This document shows, piece by piece, positions 9,989 to 22,385 of a stretch of 64,000 nt of DNA. Position 1 is the stretch's first letter. Each line of letters begins with the position of its first letter. The DNA comes from Cordilura impudica. Lineage: Eukaryota > Arthropoda > Insecta > Diptera > Scathophagidae. The position numbers and the translations under genes are program-made. The notes under the pieces are model-generated. The model was not told the DNA's origin and did no database searches. It worked only from the letters and a program-made list of their open reading frames with translations. The stretch lies in contig OY821518.1 of NCBI GenBank assembly GCA_963682025.1, positions 10,158,090-10,222,089 of the forward strand, given 5' to 3'.

Positions 9989-12683
9989 TAGAGTGGTCCT
10001 TAAAAATCAAATTGCGATGTTAGCGAGTGTCGGGGTCCAGTTTATTTCCTTTCTATATAAAAATAATAAATGTGAAGTTTGGGGACAATCGGATAAGGAA
10101 AAGTCGCGACGGAAATCGAATATAGGGAAAATGGACTTTTTTTAAGATTTTACGAAAATTTCGTTCTATAGTTTAATTTTTTCGACAACTTGTTATATGA
10201 ATCGATATCACTACTAAATTATGCTTTCAGAAAGCTATATAACCTCAGAATAGAATAAAAATTCGAGAAGAAATAACAAATGCCCCAGACCACTTTTGTG
10301 CCAAAAACACTAGGTCATGAAATTTGATGAAAATTTTTTCAACTTTAACAAATTGATTAAAGCCATAATTTTTTTTTTTGGTCTCTATACCTATAAGTAC
10401 TCAGATACGAAGTATTGTTTTACTACCACATTCTTAACCTATTGCGCAATGGAACCGAAAATGGGAAGTATTTTTTAATAAAATTTTGAAAACTCCTTTT
10501 TCAAGTTTTAAAAAATTTTCTTAAACAAAACTTAAAAAAATGGATCTGGCTCTGTAAGGTTTTCTTAAATACATGTTACAGATTAACGATGTGAATTATT
10601 AAGTAAATTCCTCTGCCAGAATTTTTTTTACAAGGATTTTTTTTGCGGCTTTAGAGAAAAAATAGATTTTTGTGAAATATTCTGTAAATGTACTCCTTCT
10701 AAAATTAAAATAAATCAGTTTTCTACTTTAAATTTTATATCTTATCTTAATAGCCTAGGGTTTCTGAAAAAATAATATGACCCCTTTAACCCTTTTGGCC
10801 TTGGGGTCGCATATGACCCCAAGCTAATAGAAGACAATATATTCAAAAAATTCAAAAATTTTGTATGTGCTGTTGAATTTTTAGATGTGACAATTAAAAT
10901 ATAATAACCAAATATGCAGGTCTTCCATGCTAAAAATTTGGAATAAATCGAACAACGTTAACCCATTCCTTGCCGAGGCCAAACTTTGAATTTTGGCATA
11001 TTTAAAAAAAGTCAATACCTAAAAATAGTGTATTGTTCTAGTCAACTATTATTATTCTGCTATATTTGTGAAAATTCATTCACCCAGTAAATTTGATAAA
11101 TAATGATTTAAGCGATTTTGTGTCCAAGAAAACCAAAAATTTTTTCAGCTGTTTTACTATTTCTGCAGAATTTTTATTTTTTCCTCCATTGACATGGTAA
11201 TCTAATGAAGATTTTAAAAAGAGCTAGAATTTCTGCAAGAAATTGTTTGTAGTAAACGATACTGCCGAAAAAGCCGTAAAATTCATAAAAGATTATAAAA
11301 ATCTTTTAACAAATAATGAAGAAGAAAAGCAGTTTTTACTCCAGATAGTATTTAGAATCATACAAAAAAACAATATCCTTCCCGTACAAAGTCAACTTTA
11401 ATTTAACAATATTGGATTATAGTTCAACAATTTTCTTATTTTATTTAGAAAAATATAGATAGTTTTAAAAAATTAAATAATATTATAATAAAATTGGTTA
11501 AAAATTGTTTTAGATTATATTCGTGAGCAATAAGCACTGAAGGGTTAAATAAAAGAAATTTGAACCGAATTATTTTTCTTAAATTCTAAATAGTGGTTTC
11601 ATCGATTTTAATAGAAAAACTCGTTGTCGGTAATCTTTATTTAAAAATATTTTAAAATCCAAAGCTGGCTTTCGCAGATAATGTGTCAACGTTCCCGTAT
11701 ATATCCCAAATTTTAGGAATGAAAGATCTACATATTTGGTTATATATATCTTTTAAAAATTCAACAGCACTTACAAAATATATGAATTTTTTGAATAAAT
11801 TGTCTTTTATTAGCTTGGGGTCATATGCGACCCCAAGTCCAAAAGGATTAATGGGGTTATATTATTTTTTTCAGAAAGCCTAGGCTATTAAGATAAAATG
11901 TAACAGTTAAAGCAGAAAATTGATTAATTTTTTATGCAAAGTATTTAGAAAGAGTACATTTACTGAATATTTCACAAAAATCTCATTTTTCTCGAAATCC
12001 GCAGAAAAAAATCATTGTAAAAAAAATTCTGGCACAGGAATTTACTCAAAAATTTACACAGTTAATCTATAACATGTATTTAAAAAAACCTTAAAGAGCT
12101 AGATCCATTTCTTTAAATTTTGTTTAAGAAAATTTTTTAAACTTGAAAAAGGAGTTTAAAAATTTTATCAAAAAAATTTCCCATTTTCGGTCTCATTGCA
12201 CAATGCGTTAAAAACGTGTTAATAAAACAGTAATTCATATTTGAGTTCTTATAGGTATAGAGATAAAAAAAAAAAAATTATGGCTTTTCTAAATTTGTTA
12301 AAGTTGAAAAAATTTTCGTCACATTTCAAAACCCGGTTTTTTTTTGGCACAAAAGTGGTCTGGGGCATTTGTTATTTCTTCGCGAGTTTTTATTCCATTT
12401 TGAGGTTATATTTGGTTTTTTCGAAATATAATTTAGTACTGATATTGAGTCATATAACAAAAAATTAAGCTATAGAACGAAATTTTCGTAAAATCTGAAA
12501 AAAGTAATATTTTCCCATATAAAAATACTTGAAATTTTCAATCGATTTGCTGAGCAACTTTTCTTTATTCGATTGTCCCAAACTTTACTTTAAATAGTTT
12601 TATATGGAAGGAAAACAAACTGGACCCCGACACTTCCCAAATTCGCCATTTAAAAAATGTCCATATAACGAAGGACCAACCAT
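9989..12683. mobile_element. Long-inverted-repeat (foldback-like) element, copy 1
   Basis: Arms of roughly 0.95-1.0 kb (9989 to about 10930 and about 11690 to 12683) are inverted, starting TAGAGTGGTCC and ending in its inverse with changes. Landmarks found in both arms are GTGTCGGGGTCCAGTTT, GCCCCAGACCACTTTTGTGC and TTGGGGTC(A/G)CATATG(A/C)GACCCCAA. The centre is AT-rich with no long frame. It is clearly related to the element at 14064-18816 but more diverged at its ends. No intact target duplication was found. Confidence 0.75.
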
Positions 12684-14055
12684 GCTAATAAACATATCGA
12701 TATGAATAAGCTATGCATATACATTTTGTTTGTTTGTTGCTTTTGTTGTTTTTTTTTTGTACATATGCACAACAACAAGCAAAAATATTTGTATGCATCG
12801 CATTTATATTTATTGTATTTAATAATTGCTTTCAATTAAAATAACTCGAACACACCTACAATTTTTATTAATTATGAAGATACTCATAATTTTAAAGATC
12901 TTTGTTTAAAATCTAGCGATTATAACTTGAAATCTAGTCTTTTTTGGCTCTTGTTGTGTTGACAACCTTGGTTATAAAATTGTGGAGGGCATGCAATATT
13001 CGGCACAGCCGCAATTACCACACTTACTTTTCTTGTCTACTATTATAGAGTCATAATTGAATATTTGAATGTGTTATTACAGATTTAAAAGTTTCTATGC
13101 AATGCAATATTAAATAAATAAGCTGTTGTTAACAAAATACTAATATTTATTTTTTAAACAAATATTTGTCGAAAAAATCGTTTAAACTTTAACATAAATA
13201 TGCAATTACTTGGTTAAATATTTTGGTAAATATTAAGCTTAAAATTTGAAACTGTCCCAGATTTACTTCAACAAAATATTTGTTAATAAAACTTAATTTG
13301 ATAAAAAAAAAAAAAGAAACACAGGTGAGCTTGTGGCAAAATAATTAAATTGCAAGTTTAAATCACCATCTAATAACTCGCCTCATCAATGGCAAACAAA
13401 AATAAGATATAAAATTGTTGTGCATTATTGCATAATTTGCATGGTGTAATTCGCGTAATTTCTTAAAGCACTGTTCAGATTGTATGAACTCACATTGTAT
13501 TAAATAAAGTATATTTTATTTTGTCGTTATTTTTTCTGAAATGTATGTACATCTGTTGAAAAATATACTTGTTTTATTGTGGTTTTCTGTAGAGTCATTT
13601 TCACAACTGCCATTCTCTTATTAAGTTTTATTGCCTGTATCCATCCATAAGTTAAAATTTTTGGTTTCTTTTTGTTTTTCATATAAAATTTACGAATTAA
13701 AACTATTCGCTCCTATATTTTAACAAGACATTGTACTCTGTCTTTAATTCTTTATGAGATGATACTTTAAATTATTTTTAATTAATCGTCAGTCAAGAAA
13801 TCAATATATTTCTTTTAAAGAGAACGTAAGGTGTAAACTTGTTTCGCCACCAATAAAGTTGCTATTTTTAATAGTGCAACATTAGTTATGAGGTCTTTGT
13901 GTTTTGTAATATTTACTTGGACTTCCTTGTTCATTTTTTTTAGCTATTAAAAGTATAAATCAACTTTAAGATCCTGGTTGTTGTTTTAAGATTTCAATCA
14001 TAATATATACGAGTATATGTCCGTATAAAAGTTACTCGACTTAAGAATTACCAAT
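12684..14055. other. AT-rich spacer with a family B fragment
   Basis: At 12970-13055 is an inverted fragment with GTGGAGGGCATGCAATATTC and CGGCACAGCCG that resembles the 5' end of family B. Otherwise nothing is recognised. Confidence 0.4.
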
Positions 14056-15058
14056 ATGTGCACTAGGGTGGCCCTTCATTATATGGAGAAAAAAAAAACT
14101 GTTCGAATTTAAAGTCTCAGCCCCTAGATATATGCGAACAGTAAAAAAATCCAGTAATACAAAAGTTTTGGGTTAAACAAAAAAAATTTAGAGGTGCCTC
14201 AACGCGACTGAAAATTTCAAGTGTGAAAAATATCAAGTGGGAAAAATATGACTTTCTTCAGATTTTACGTAAATTTCGTTCTATAGTTTAATTTTTTCGA
14301 CAAGTTGTTATATGTATCGCTTTCAGTACTAAATTATCTCTTCAAAAAGCTATATAACTTCAAAATCTAATAAAAACTCGCCAAGAAGTAGCAAATGCCC
14401 CAGACCACTTTTGTGCCAAAAAAAAAAACTAGATCGTGAAATTTGACGGAAATTTTTTCAACTTTCAGGAATTAATTAAATCCATAATTTTTTTTTTCGT
14501 CACTATACCAAGGAGCACTCAGATATGAAGTACTATTTTATTACCACGTTTTTAACCTATTGCGAAATGAGACACAAGATGCTAAATTTTTTTGATAAAA
14601 TTTTGAAAACTCCTTTAAGTTTTAAAAAATTTTATTAAACAAAATTTTAAAAGATGGATCTGGCACTTTAAAGTTTTGTTAAATATATATTTGAGATAAA
14701 CTGTGTGAATTTTTAAATAAATTCCTGTTCCACAATTTTTTTTACAAATATTTTTTTTTTTTGCGAATTTCGAGAAAAATTAGTTTTTTGTGAAATATTC
14801 AATATCAAAAATCTATCAGTTTTCTACTTTTAAATATTATGGTTTATCATAATAACCTAGGGTATCGGAAAAAAATATATGACCCCATTATCCCTTTTGG
14901 ACCTGGAGTCACATAAGACCCCAAGCTATTAAAAGACAATTTATTCAAAAAATTCAAATATTTTGTAAGTGCTATTGAATTTTTAGATGTTACGCTTTAA
15001 ATATAATAGCCAAATGTGCAAGTCTTCCATGCTATGAACATGGAATAAATCGAATAAG

Positions 15059-15490
15059 ATTAACCCATTCCTTGCCGAGGCCAAACTTTGAATTTTGGCA
15101 TATTTAAAAAAATTAATTCTTCTAGTAAACTAGATGAAATCTTCACTATGGGTTGGGAATTAAAATTGTGCTTTATTTTACGAAAACTTACCCTTATGTG
15201 CTCTTAGGATTAAAATGATCCAAAATTCAGCAGTATTTGCAAAATATTTGAATTTTTTGACGTAATCGTCCTATACTAGCTTGGGGTCATTTGTGGCACC
15301 AAGTCCAAATGGGTTAATGATGTCAAATAATAAAATCATCATAATCATCAAATCATAAAAATCGGTAAAATATAGCACAATTTTATTTCCCAACCCATAG
15401 TAAGGGTTTCATCTAGTTTACTAGAAAAATTAATTTGTTTAAATATGCCAAAATTCAAAGTTTGGCCTCGGCAAAGAATGGGTTAACATT
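15059..15490. repeat. Inner inverted repeat with ~125-bp arms
   Basis: TAACCCATTCCTTGCCGAGG (15060) onward through TCTAGTAAACTAGATGAAA reappears inverted at 15365-15490. The centre contains another GCTTGGGGTCATTTGTG phrase of the outer arms. It suggests a local inverted duplication of arm sequence inside the larger element. Confidence 0.7.
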
Positions 15491-15507
15491 GTTCGATTTA
15501 TTCCAAA

Positions 15508-15610
15508 CTAGTATAGCCCAGCACTCGCAATTCGAGTGCAAATTCTAGGAAATATTATTTTTTTATTAAATTTTTGTCTTTCAATGTTTTTTTAATCTAC
15601 ATATGGGCAA
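15508..15610 (-). mobile_element. Helitron 3'-end fragment
   Basis: CTAG at 15508 followed by GCACTCGCAATTCGAGTGC (a hairpin) and AAATTCTAGGAAAT matches, on the minus strand, the 3' end of the short Helitron family. The body after about 15545 differs but shares TTCAATGTTTTTTTA and TCTACATAT with 21950-21975, so both copies may come from one variant. Confidence 0.55.
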
Positions 15611-15616
15611 CTCCAC

Positions 15617-17264
15617 GTGACTCACCTTACACTTTGACATTTTTTGCAAGTTTTTAAAATCAATTTATTCTGAAAATATTTAAAGAATTTTTACAAACAA
15701 ATTGGACACAAGTTTTAGAGGCAATGTTATATACTACATTTTTCCTCTTATATAGACTACACATTAAAAAAAATATTCTGAAGCATAATTAAGAGGTGTG
15801 AATTATGATAAATAGCTAAAAAAAAAAAAAACAAAAGTGACTTCCATTAATTGTATAAGCTTAAATTATGTGTGTGACTCACCTTACACTTCCTCCTTTT
15901 GTATATTATACATATCTTAACACCAATTTTAGTAATATAAATAAACAATAAATATATTTTAAATCCACAGAAAACAATTTCAGAATGTATACGAATGAAA
16001 CGACATTTGAATAAATCAAATCCTTAGAAATTATTTTTATTAATTTTCAAATTCGCAATTAAGATGAAAAGGCAAAATTTCCTCTTGATAGTATAAATCC
16101 TTTGGATTCTTCGTTAATGACTTTGATGCAATGTTTTTTTATGCCTTGCAGTAAAGGTGCATTGTCCTAAACCTTTCTCAAGTTAAGTTGGGAATTTTTT
16201 TTTTATATCTGCTTCATTAAGTTCAAAAGTTCTGATATTTGATCCAGCTATCTCTGTTGCTTTAACATAATCTGCAGCATTATTTACGATACATTTCCTT
16301 TTCTTAACTTGATCAAATACCTGCGTTTTTGAACTGCCACCAATATCATCAACAGGTCCCTTTCCATGAGATGTGGCAAAAAAGTTCCAAGTGATTAAAA
16401 TACCACAATTTTTTTCTAAGGTTGACAAAGAACCTGCAACAAACCTGTTCTTAAACTGTGAAAAATTACCATCCGGCCATATTTCAACTTTTTGTATTTC
16501 ATTTGGCATATCATCTAATACATCTGAAATATATGCAAACACAGTTTCTTTTGAATGGTCCAACACGTCAGAAATTATAATGAGAGGATGGATGACACCT
16601 GTATGATACATTGCAGTAAAGAGACTCACTTGATTTTGGCTCCGGTGGGCACTTTGTACTTCGTCTTGAAATATGCATGTATAGTTTTCCGAGAAATCCA
16701 CTTGAATCATACATTTATCTCTCGGAAAATCCTTTGAAATCACCAATTCGAGCATTACTTTGTATGAGTTGGCTTACTGACGTTTTATATAACAGTGTTC
16801 TAAAAATTGTGGAACTATGCCTGAGATATAATTATAAAGTTCATAAAATGAGCCAACCTTTTCTATCTTTTGAAGTGGATCATTATTACTTCTTTTCTTC
16901 CAGCAAAGCCATTATTATTAATCTCATTAAGCTCTGGCATTGGATATGCCTGATAAAATACTTCTGCATTTTTACATTGTTGACATTGATTTAGCCAACA
17001 ACTTTCAGAGGAACGGTTGCAAATTATTCCTGCGGGAAATGAATGTGATAACTTGGAAAATTAATTCCTGTAGATGCTAGTTGTGACTCACCTTACAAAA
17101 AAGAATGCATGTTTTTGCTAAGTATAAAAGAACAACTAACCACCAAACCTACATGTTCTTTTATATTTGATTCTAGGAAGAAGAAAATATAAAAAAAATC
17201 AATTTAATGTTCTTACTTTCTTTTCAAGATAAAAAAAAAACATATTTTTGTGACTCACCTTACA
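15617..17264. repeat. Four direct copies of GTGACTCACCTTACA
   Basis: Identical 15-mers at 15617, 15874, 17083 and 17250, all in the same orientation, two on each side of the ORF at 16183-16755. The first two extend to GTGACTCACCTTACACT. On the strand of the ORF they read TGTAAGGTGAGTCAC, which contains a 5' splice-site consensus. Their role is unknown; binding sites for the element's transposase are one possibility. Confidence 0.85.
16183..16755 (-). pseudogene. DDE-like transposon ORF fragment (SHGKG..DDIGG family)
   Basis: A 190-codon frame includes MIQVDFSENYTC, LIIISDVLDHSKETVFAYI, VEIWPDGNFSQFKNRF and WNFFATSHGKGPVDDIGG. I recognise this as a family that recurs in many invertebrate and fish genomes and behaves as transposon-encoded; the spaced acidic residues (VDFSEN, WPDGN, HGKGPVDD) suggest an RNase H-fold nuclease. 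I cannot name the superfamily with confidence. Stop codons bracket the frame in both directions, so it is a fragment of a longer protein. It sits centrally in the long-arm element at 14064-18816. Confidence 0.6.
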
Positions 17265-18824
17265 AAAAATTTACTGTCCACAAATCTTACTACTGATAGT
17301 TTATTTTAACTTGTAAAATTTAAACAACAGCATTAATATAATCTATTTAGATAATTCTTTCAAGAAAATATACTAATAGTTCAATATTACAATAACACAG
17401 TAAAACTTGCATACCTTTTAAAGTTGAACCAAAATTTCATCAATAATTTTTCCATACAAAATGGAGTGATGCTAGAAAAAAAAGCTGCTCTAAATGTTGT
17501 CAAGTCGATATTTAGAAACTTCTATCTATGTACAACAAACTGAGAACTGAGTGAGATATATTTCTAAAAAAAAAAAATTAAAGGTATGTTAATCAATTTT
17601 GGCAATTCAAAATTCAACACAGAGCGTCTGATATACAATTTAAATCATTCGCGTTAACAGGGTGTAACGAATTATTAGAAATATTTTATTTTATTTAATT
17701 TAAAATATTTTTAAGACAGATTAAACATAAATTTTATCATTTTCAGCTTCTCCTCCATATGAACTATAACTATGCCAATTTTCACAATCCTCCGTGTCCG
17801 CATATTGCTTAAAAAGGGAACTAAAAATTTACCTTCACGTATTAATATATAGATTGTTAACAAGGAAGCATGCACATTTGATTATTATATTTTAAGCATA
17901 ACATCTAAAAATTCAACAGCACTTACAAAATATTTGATTTTTATGAATAAATTGTCTTTTATTAGCTTGGGGTCATATGTGGCCCCAAATCCATAAGGAA
18001 TAATGGGGTGATATAATTCTTTTCCGATACCCTAAGCTATTAAGATAAAATATAACATTTAAAAGTATAAAACTGATAAATTTTTGATACAAAGTATTTA
18101 GAAAGAGTATATTTACTGAATAATTGACAAAACATTAACTTTTCTCGAAATCCGCAAAAAAAAAATTCTTTATAAAAAAATATTCTGACTAAGGAATTTA
18201 CTTAAAAATTCACATAGTTAATCTCTAACGTAAATTCAACAAAACTTAGAAGAGCCAGGAGCATTTTTTGAAATTTTGTTTAATAAAATTTTTTAAAACT
18301 TAAAGAAGGAGTTTTCAAAATTTTATCAAAAAAATTTTCAAGCTTTGGTGTCATTTCGCAATAGTTTTTAACCTAATAAAACAATACTGCATGTCAGAGT
18401 GCGCCTAGGTATAGTGAGAAAAAAAAATATGGCTTTAATTAATTCCTTAAAGTTGAAAAAAGTTCCGTCAAATTTCACGACCTAGTTTTTTTTGGCACAA
18501 AAGTGGTCTGGGGCATTTGCTATTTCTTGACGAATTTTTAAAGAGATAATTTAGTATTAAAATCGATTCATATAACAACTTGTCGAAAAAGTTAAACTAT
18601 AGACCAAAATTTTCGTAAAATCTGAAAAAAGCATATTTTCCCCATATAAACACCCTTGAAATTGTCAGTCGCGTTGGGGCACCTGTAAATTTTTTTTTTT
18701 TTGATTGCCCCAAAACTTTGTATTTCTCAGTGTTTTTGCAATTCGCATATTTTTAGGGGAGTGAGACTTTAAATTCAAACACTTTTTTCCCCTCCATATA
18801 ATGAAGGGCCACCCTAATGTACAC

Positions 18825-19321
18825 ACATGTTCCTTATTATATGTTTACCAAATTTTTTTCTGTTTACAAATAAATTTCCTTAACAAATGTTGCCTTTGCA
18901 CTTTGTTATGATTTTGAACATCATGTTGCTATATGTTGCTAAGCGATTTACGAAACATATAAAATTATGTGGCTTGAGAACAATACAATTTATCGTAATT
19001 TAGAGGAGATTCGAAAAGTGTTTTTTGCTTTTTTGTCGTACAAGGAAACATTCCCCGTTTAAATTTCCAAATTATTGAGTTTTATAAACATTTTTTAGTG
19101 TTTTTTTAGTTTTGTTCGACCTTTAATGATTAGGTCTAGACCTCGAGCCTGAACATTTTTTTTTTTGATAACTAAATTATTGAGTTTTGTTTGTAGAAGA
19201 CTACAAGTAAATAAATGAAGGTTTCTGAATGTACTAAAAACAGATTTTTACTTTTTGTTATATTATCTGCTTACACTTGCTAATTTAAAAAGTTAGCATG
19301 ATTACGAATTGAGCACATAAG
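18825..19321. other. Spacer with a possible short-element remnant
   Basis: At 19132-19165 GGTCTAGACCTCGAGCCTGA followed by a T-run resembles, inverted, the outer end of the 6222-6576 palindrome. Otherwise nothing is seen. Confidence 0.35.
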
Positions 19322-19323
19322 TA

Positions 19324-20629
19324 ACGGGTGATTTTTTTGAGGTTAGGATTTTCATGCATTAGTATTTGACAGATCACGTGGGATTTCAGACATGGTGTCA
19401 AAGAGAAAGATGCTCAGTATGCTTTGACATTTCATCATGAATAGACTTACTAACGAGCAACGCTTACAAATCATTGAATTTTATTACCAAAATCAGTGTT
19501 CGGTTCGAAATGTGTTTCGCGCTTTACGTCCGATTTATGGTCTACATAATCGACCAAGTGAGCAAACAATTAATGCGATTGTGACCAAGTTTCGCACTCA
19601 GTTTACTTTATTGGACATTAAACCAACCACACGAATGCGTACAGTGCGTACAGAAGAGAATATTGCGTCTGTTTCTGAGAGTGTTACTGAAGACCGTGAA
19701 ATGTCGATTCGTCGCCGTTCGCAGCAATTGGGTTTGTGTTATTCGACCACATGGAAGATTTTACGCAAAGATCTTGGTGTAAAACCGTATAAAATACAGC
19801 TCGTGCAAGAACTGAAGCCGAACGATCTGCCACAACGTCTAATTTTCAGTGAATGGGCCCTAGAAAAGTTGGCAGAAAATCCGCTTTTTTATGGACAAAT
19901 TTTGTTCAGCGATGAGGCTCATTTCTGGTTGAATGGCTTCGTAAATAAGCAAAATTGCCGTATTTGGAGTGAAGAGCAACCAGAAGCCGTTCAAGAACTG
20001 CCCATGCATCCCGAAAAATGCACTGTTTGGTGTGGTTTGTACGCTGGTGGAATCATTGGACCGTATTTTTTCAAAGATGCTGTTGGACGCAACGTTACGG
20101 TGAATGGCGATCGCTATCGTTCGATGCTAACAAACTTTTTGTTGCCAAAAATGGAAGAACTGAACTTGGTTGACATGTGGTTTCAACAAGATGGCGCTAC
20201 ATGCCACACAGCTCGCGATTCTATGGCCATTTTGAGGGAAAACTTCGGAGAACAATTCATCTCAAGAAATGGACCGGTAAGTTGGCCACCAAGATCATGC
20301 GATTTGACGCCTTTAGACTATTTTTTGTGGGGCTACGTCAAGTCTAAAGTCTACAGAAATAAGCCAGCAACTATTCCAGCTTTGGAAGACAACATTTCCG
20401 AAGAAATTCGGGCTATTCCGGCCGAAATGCTCGAAAAAGTTGCCCAAAATTGGACTTTCCGAATGGACCACCTAAGACGCAGCCGCGGTCAACATTTAAA
20501 TGAAATTATCTTCAAAAAGTAAATGTCATGGACCAATCTAACGTTTCAAATAAAGAACCGATGAGATTTTGCAAATTTTATGCGTTTTTTTTTTAAAAAA
20601 AGTTATCAAGCTCTTAAAAAATCACCCGT
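19324..20629 (+). mobile_element. Intact DD41D mariner-type transposon (1306 bp)
   Basis: Terminal inverted repeats ACGGGTGATTTTTT (19324) and AAAAAATCACCCGT (to 20629) are flanked by TA at 19322-19323 and 20630-20631, the IS630-Tc1-mariner target duplication. It contains a single uninterrupted transposase frame and an AATAAA at 20549. Size, ends, target site and frame are all complete, so this may be a recent or active copy. Confidence 0.93.
19437..20522 (+). CDS. DD41D mariner-type transposase, 361 aa
   Basis: It catalyses cut-and-paste transposition of its own element in the nucleus. The N-terminal half holds helix-turn-helix DNA-binding sequence (from NEQRLQIIEFYYQNQ; second part near SIRRRSQQLGLCYSTTWKIL). 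The catalytic acids are D159 in LFSDEAHFW, D252 in [10 protein letters not shown] and D294 in [12 protein letters not shown]; 41 residues lie between D252 and D294, the DD41D signature of the rosa-type group described from tephritid flies, not the DD34D of classical mariner. The start is the first ATG of the frame, 113 bp inside the left end. There are no frameshifts or stops. It shares the spacing with, but is clearly diverged from, the element at 56153. Confidence 0.93.
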   Translation: MNRLTNEQRLQIIEFYYQNQCSVRNVFRALRPIYGLHNRPSEQTINAIVTKFRTQFTLLDIKPTTRMRTVRTEENIASVSESVTEDREMSIRRRSQQLGLCYSTTWKILRKDLGVKPYKIQLVQELKPNDLPQRLIFSEWALEKLAENPLFYGQILFSDEAHFWLNGFVNKQNCRIWSEEQPEAVQELPMHPEKCTVWCGLYAGGIIGPYFFKDAVGRNVTVNGDRYRSMLTNFLLPKMEELNLVDMWFQQDGATCHTARDSMAILRENFGEQFISRNGPVSWPPRSCDLTPLDYFLWGYVKSKVYRNKPATIPALEDNISEEIRAIPAEMLEKVAQNWTFRMDHLRRSRGQHLNEIIFKK

Positions 20630-20631
20630 TA

Positions 20632-21755
20632 CCTGTTGCGTTACTTGCAACATCTTCAATAGTGTTAATTAATATAAATAAACCCTTTCAAAGTGGTTTA
20701 ACATTAAATTTGCAATTAAAGTTCAGCACTCAGTTATGGTGGTGAAAAATTATTCAAAAATTGCTATTTTGTTCGAATTTCACAACTACACTACACACAT
20801 TAGAATTGTACATACATATTTACATATTTATGAATATTCTCTTTACTACATTAAAACAAAAACGTCTATATAATGACAATTTCATAATCAAAAAAAAAAA
20901 TAAATAAATAAATAAATCTAACCATAAGTATGAATCTACAATAAGACAACTAAAACATTAAATTCATCAGTGGCCATGAATGTTAAAGCAAAGATGAAGA
21001 AGATGCTAAATCATGTGGTGGCCACAATCATGTACCATGCATCTGTTGCAACGAAACAAATAAAAAAACACAAGCTAAACCACATTACGCTTGCATTTGC
21101 TGCAGTAGCTTAAATAGGCGAAACTTTATAATTGTCATGTTGTGGACGAAGCGGATTTGCCACCTCATTGCGAAAGCCTACTTTGTTTGTCAGTCATTAT
21201 TATATACATACATAAATTTGTAATTATATTATGTTTATTAACAATTATTTATCACAGTATTGTATTCATAATTACTAATATTTGTCACATACATAATCGT
21301 ATCAGATGCATTTTTACATTAGATATGGTAAATTAGATTTCAGTTAAAATTTTAAGCATGTGGAATATTCAACTGTAAACTGCAGACACTGGGAAAAATT
21401 CAAACAATAGATTATTAAATAATACGAGAGAAGATGTTAGACCTGGTATAAATTATATTTGTAGAGGTTATTCACTTTTCAGATTAAGCTTAGAAACGTT
21501 TTGATGATACAAACAAAGTAAGGCAGCATTTTAAATAATTTTATTTAATGAAAAGTTGCCTTGAGAATTGTATTGCAATGTATGTTTTAGCTATGAGATT
21601 TTAATGTAACTTAACTGAACAATTATAAAATTTAGTGTAAAAATTTAAAAAGTTGAGAAATGTTGAAAATCGTCTTCTTATTATCCTACCATAACTTACT
21701 ACTCATTGAAAAGTGAATATGTGCTAGATTCCATTAAATGTGTTAACTATGACTG
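20632..21755. other. Spacer, nothing recognised
   Basis: AT-rich, with AAAT microsatellite near 20895-20916. No gene or clear repeat. Confidence 0.5.
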
Positions 21756-21813
21756 CTAGCAGAGTCCAGCGCTCGAAATTCGAGTGCAAATTCTAGGAAA
21801 TTTTATTTTTTTT

Positions 21814-21886
21814 AATGATTTTTGGTAAAGCTTACTTGGTCACCTTTTTAAATAATTAAAACAAGTAAGCTTTACCAAAAATCATT
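21814..21886. repeat. 25-bp perfect hairpin
   Basis: The 25-bp arms 21814-21838 and 21862-21886 are exact reverse complements (core TTGGTAAAGCTTACTTG) around a 23-bp AT-rich loop. It may be the terminus of an inserted element or the result of a local inverted duplication. Confidence 0.85.
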
Positions 21887-22385
21887 AAATACAATACACC
21901 ACTGGTCTTTAGGCAACATACATATAATTATATTTTTTCATTCAATTTTTTTTTTCAATGTTTTTTAGTCTACATATCTGTGTTTACAATCGATAACAGC
22001 CCAAGTCGACTTAAGAACGATTTGAGTTATGTATTCTATCTTATTCTACTTAAAAAACTTTATATTTACGTGATATCCACATTTCTCTAACAATGTTTTA
22101 TTTAAGCTATTAATAAAAACACACTGACCTAAGTTGTAATGAGGGCCCATTACATTTATATAAAAAGTTATTTTTCTCGAAAGCATGATTTTCCACTTAG
22201 GCGATTAATGCTTGTGACCATAGATATATAAAAAAAACTATTGCCTTTTTTCTCAATAGGCGATTATCCTTTATCCCAACGAGAAACTGCCGATTAAAGA
22301 AATTTGGTTTTTTCAATGTCTGGTTTGCTCTATTTTGTCGCAAAGCTAACCGGCACTCATCTGCCAATTATTTATTTATCGTACA

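Larger units (their letters stand above)
14064..18816. mobile_element. Long-inverted-repeat DNA transposon, copy 2, with target duplication
   Basis: The left end TAGGGTGGCCCTTCATTATA (14064) is inverted at the right end (..TATAATGAAGGGCCACCCTA, 18816). It is flanked by ATGTGCAC (14056-14063) and ATGTACAC (18817-18824), an 8-bp target duplication with one mismatch. Arms of about 1 kb resemble those of the element at 9989. The 2.8-kb centre has a 190-codon DDE-like ORF (minus strand), four copies of GTGACTCACCTTACA, a smaller inverted repeat and a Helitron end. Long arms plus an 8-bp duplication fit Mutator-like or hAT-type insertion; the superfamily is unproven. Confidence 0.75.
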
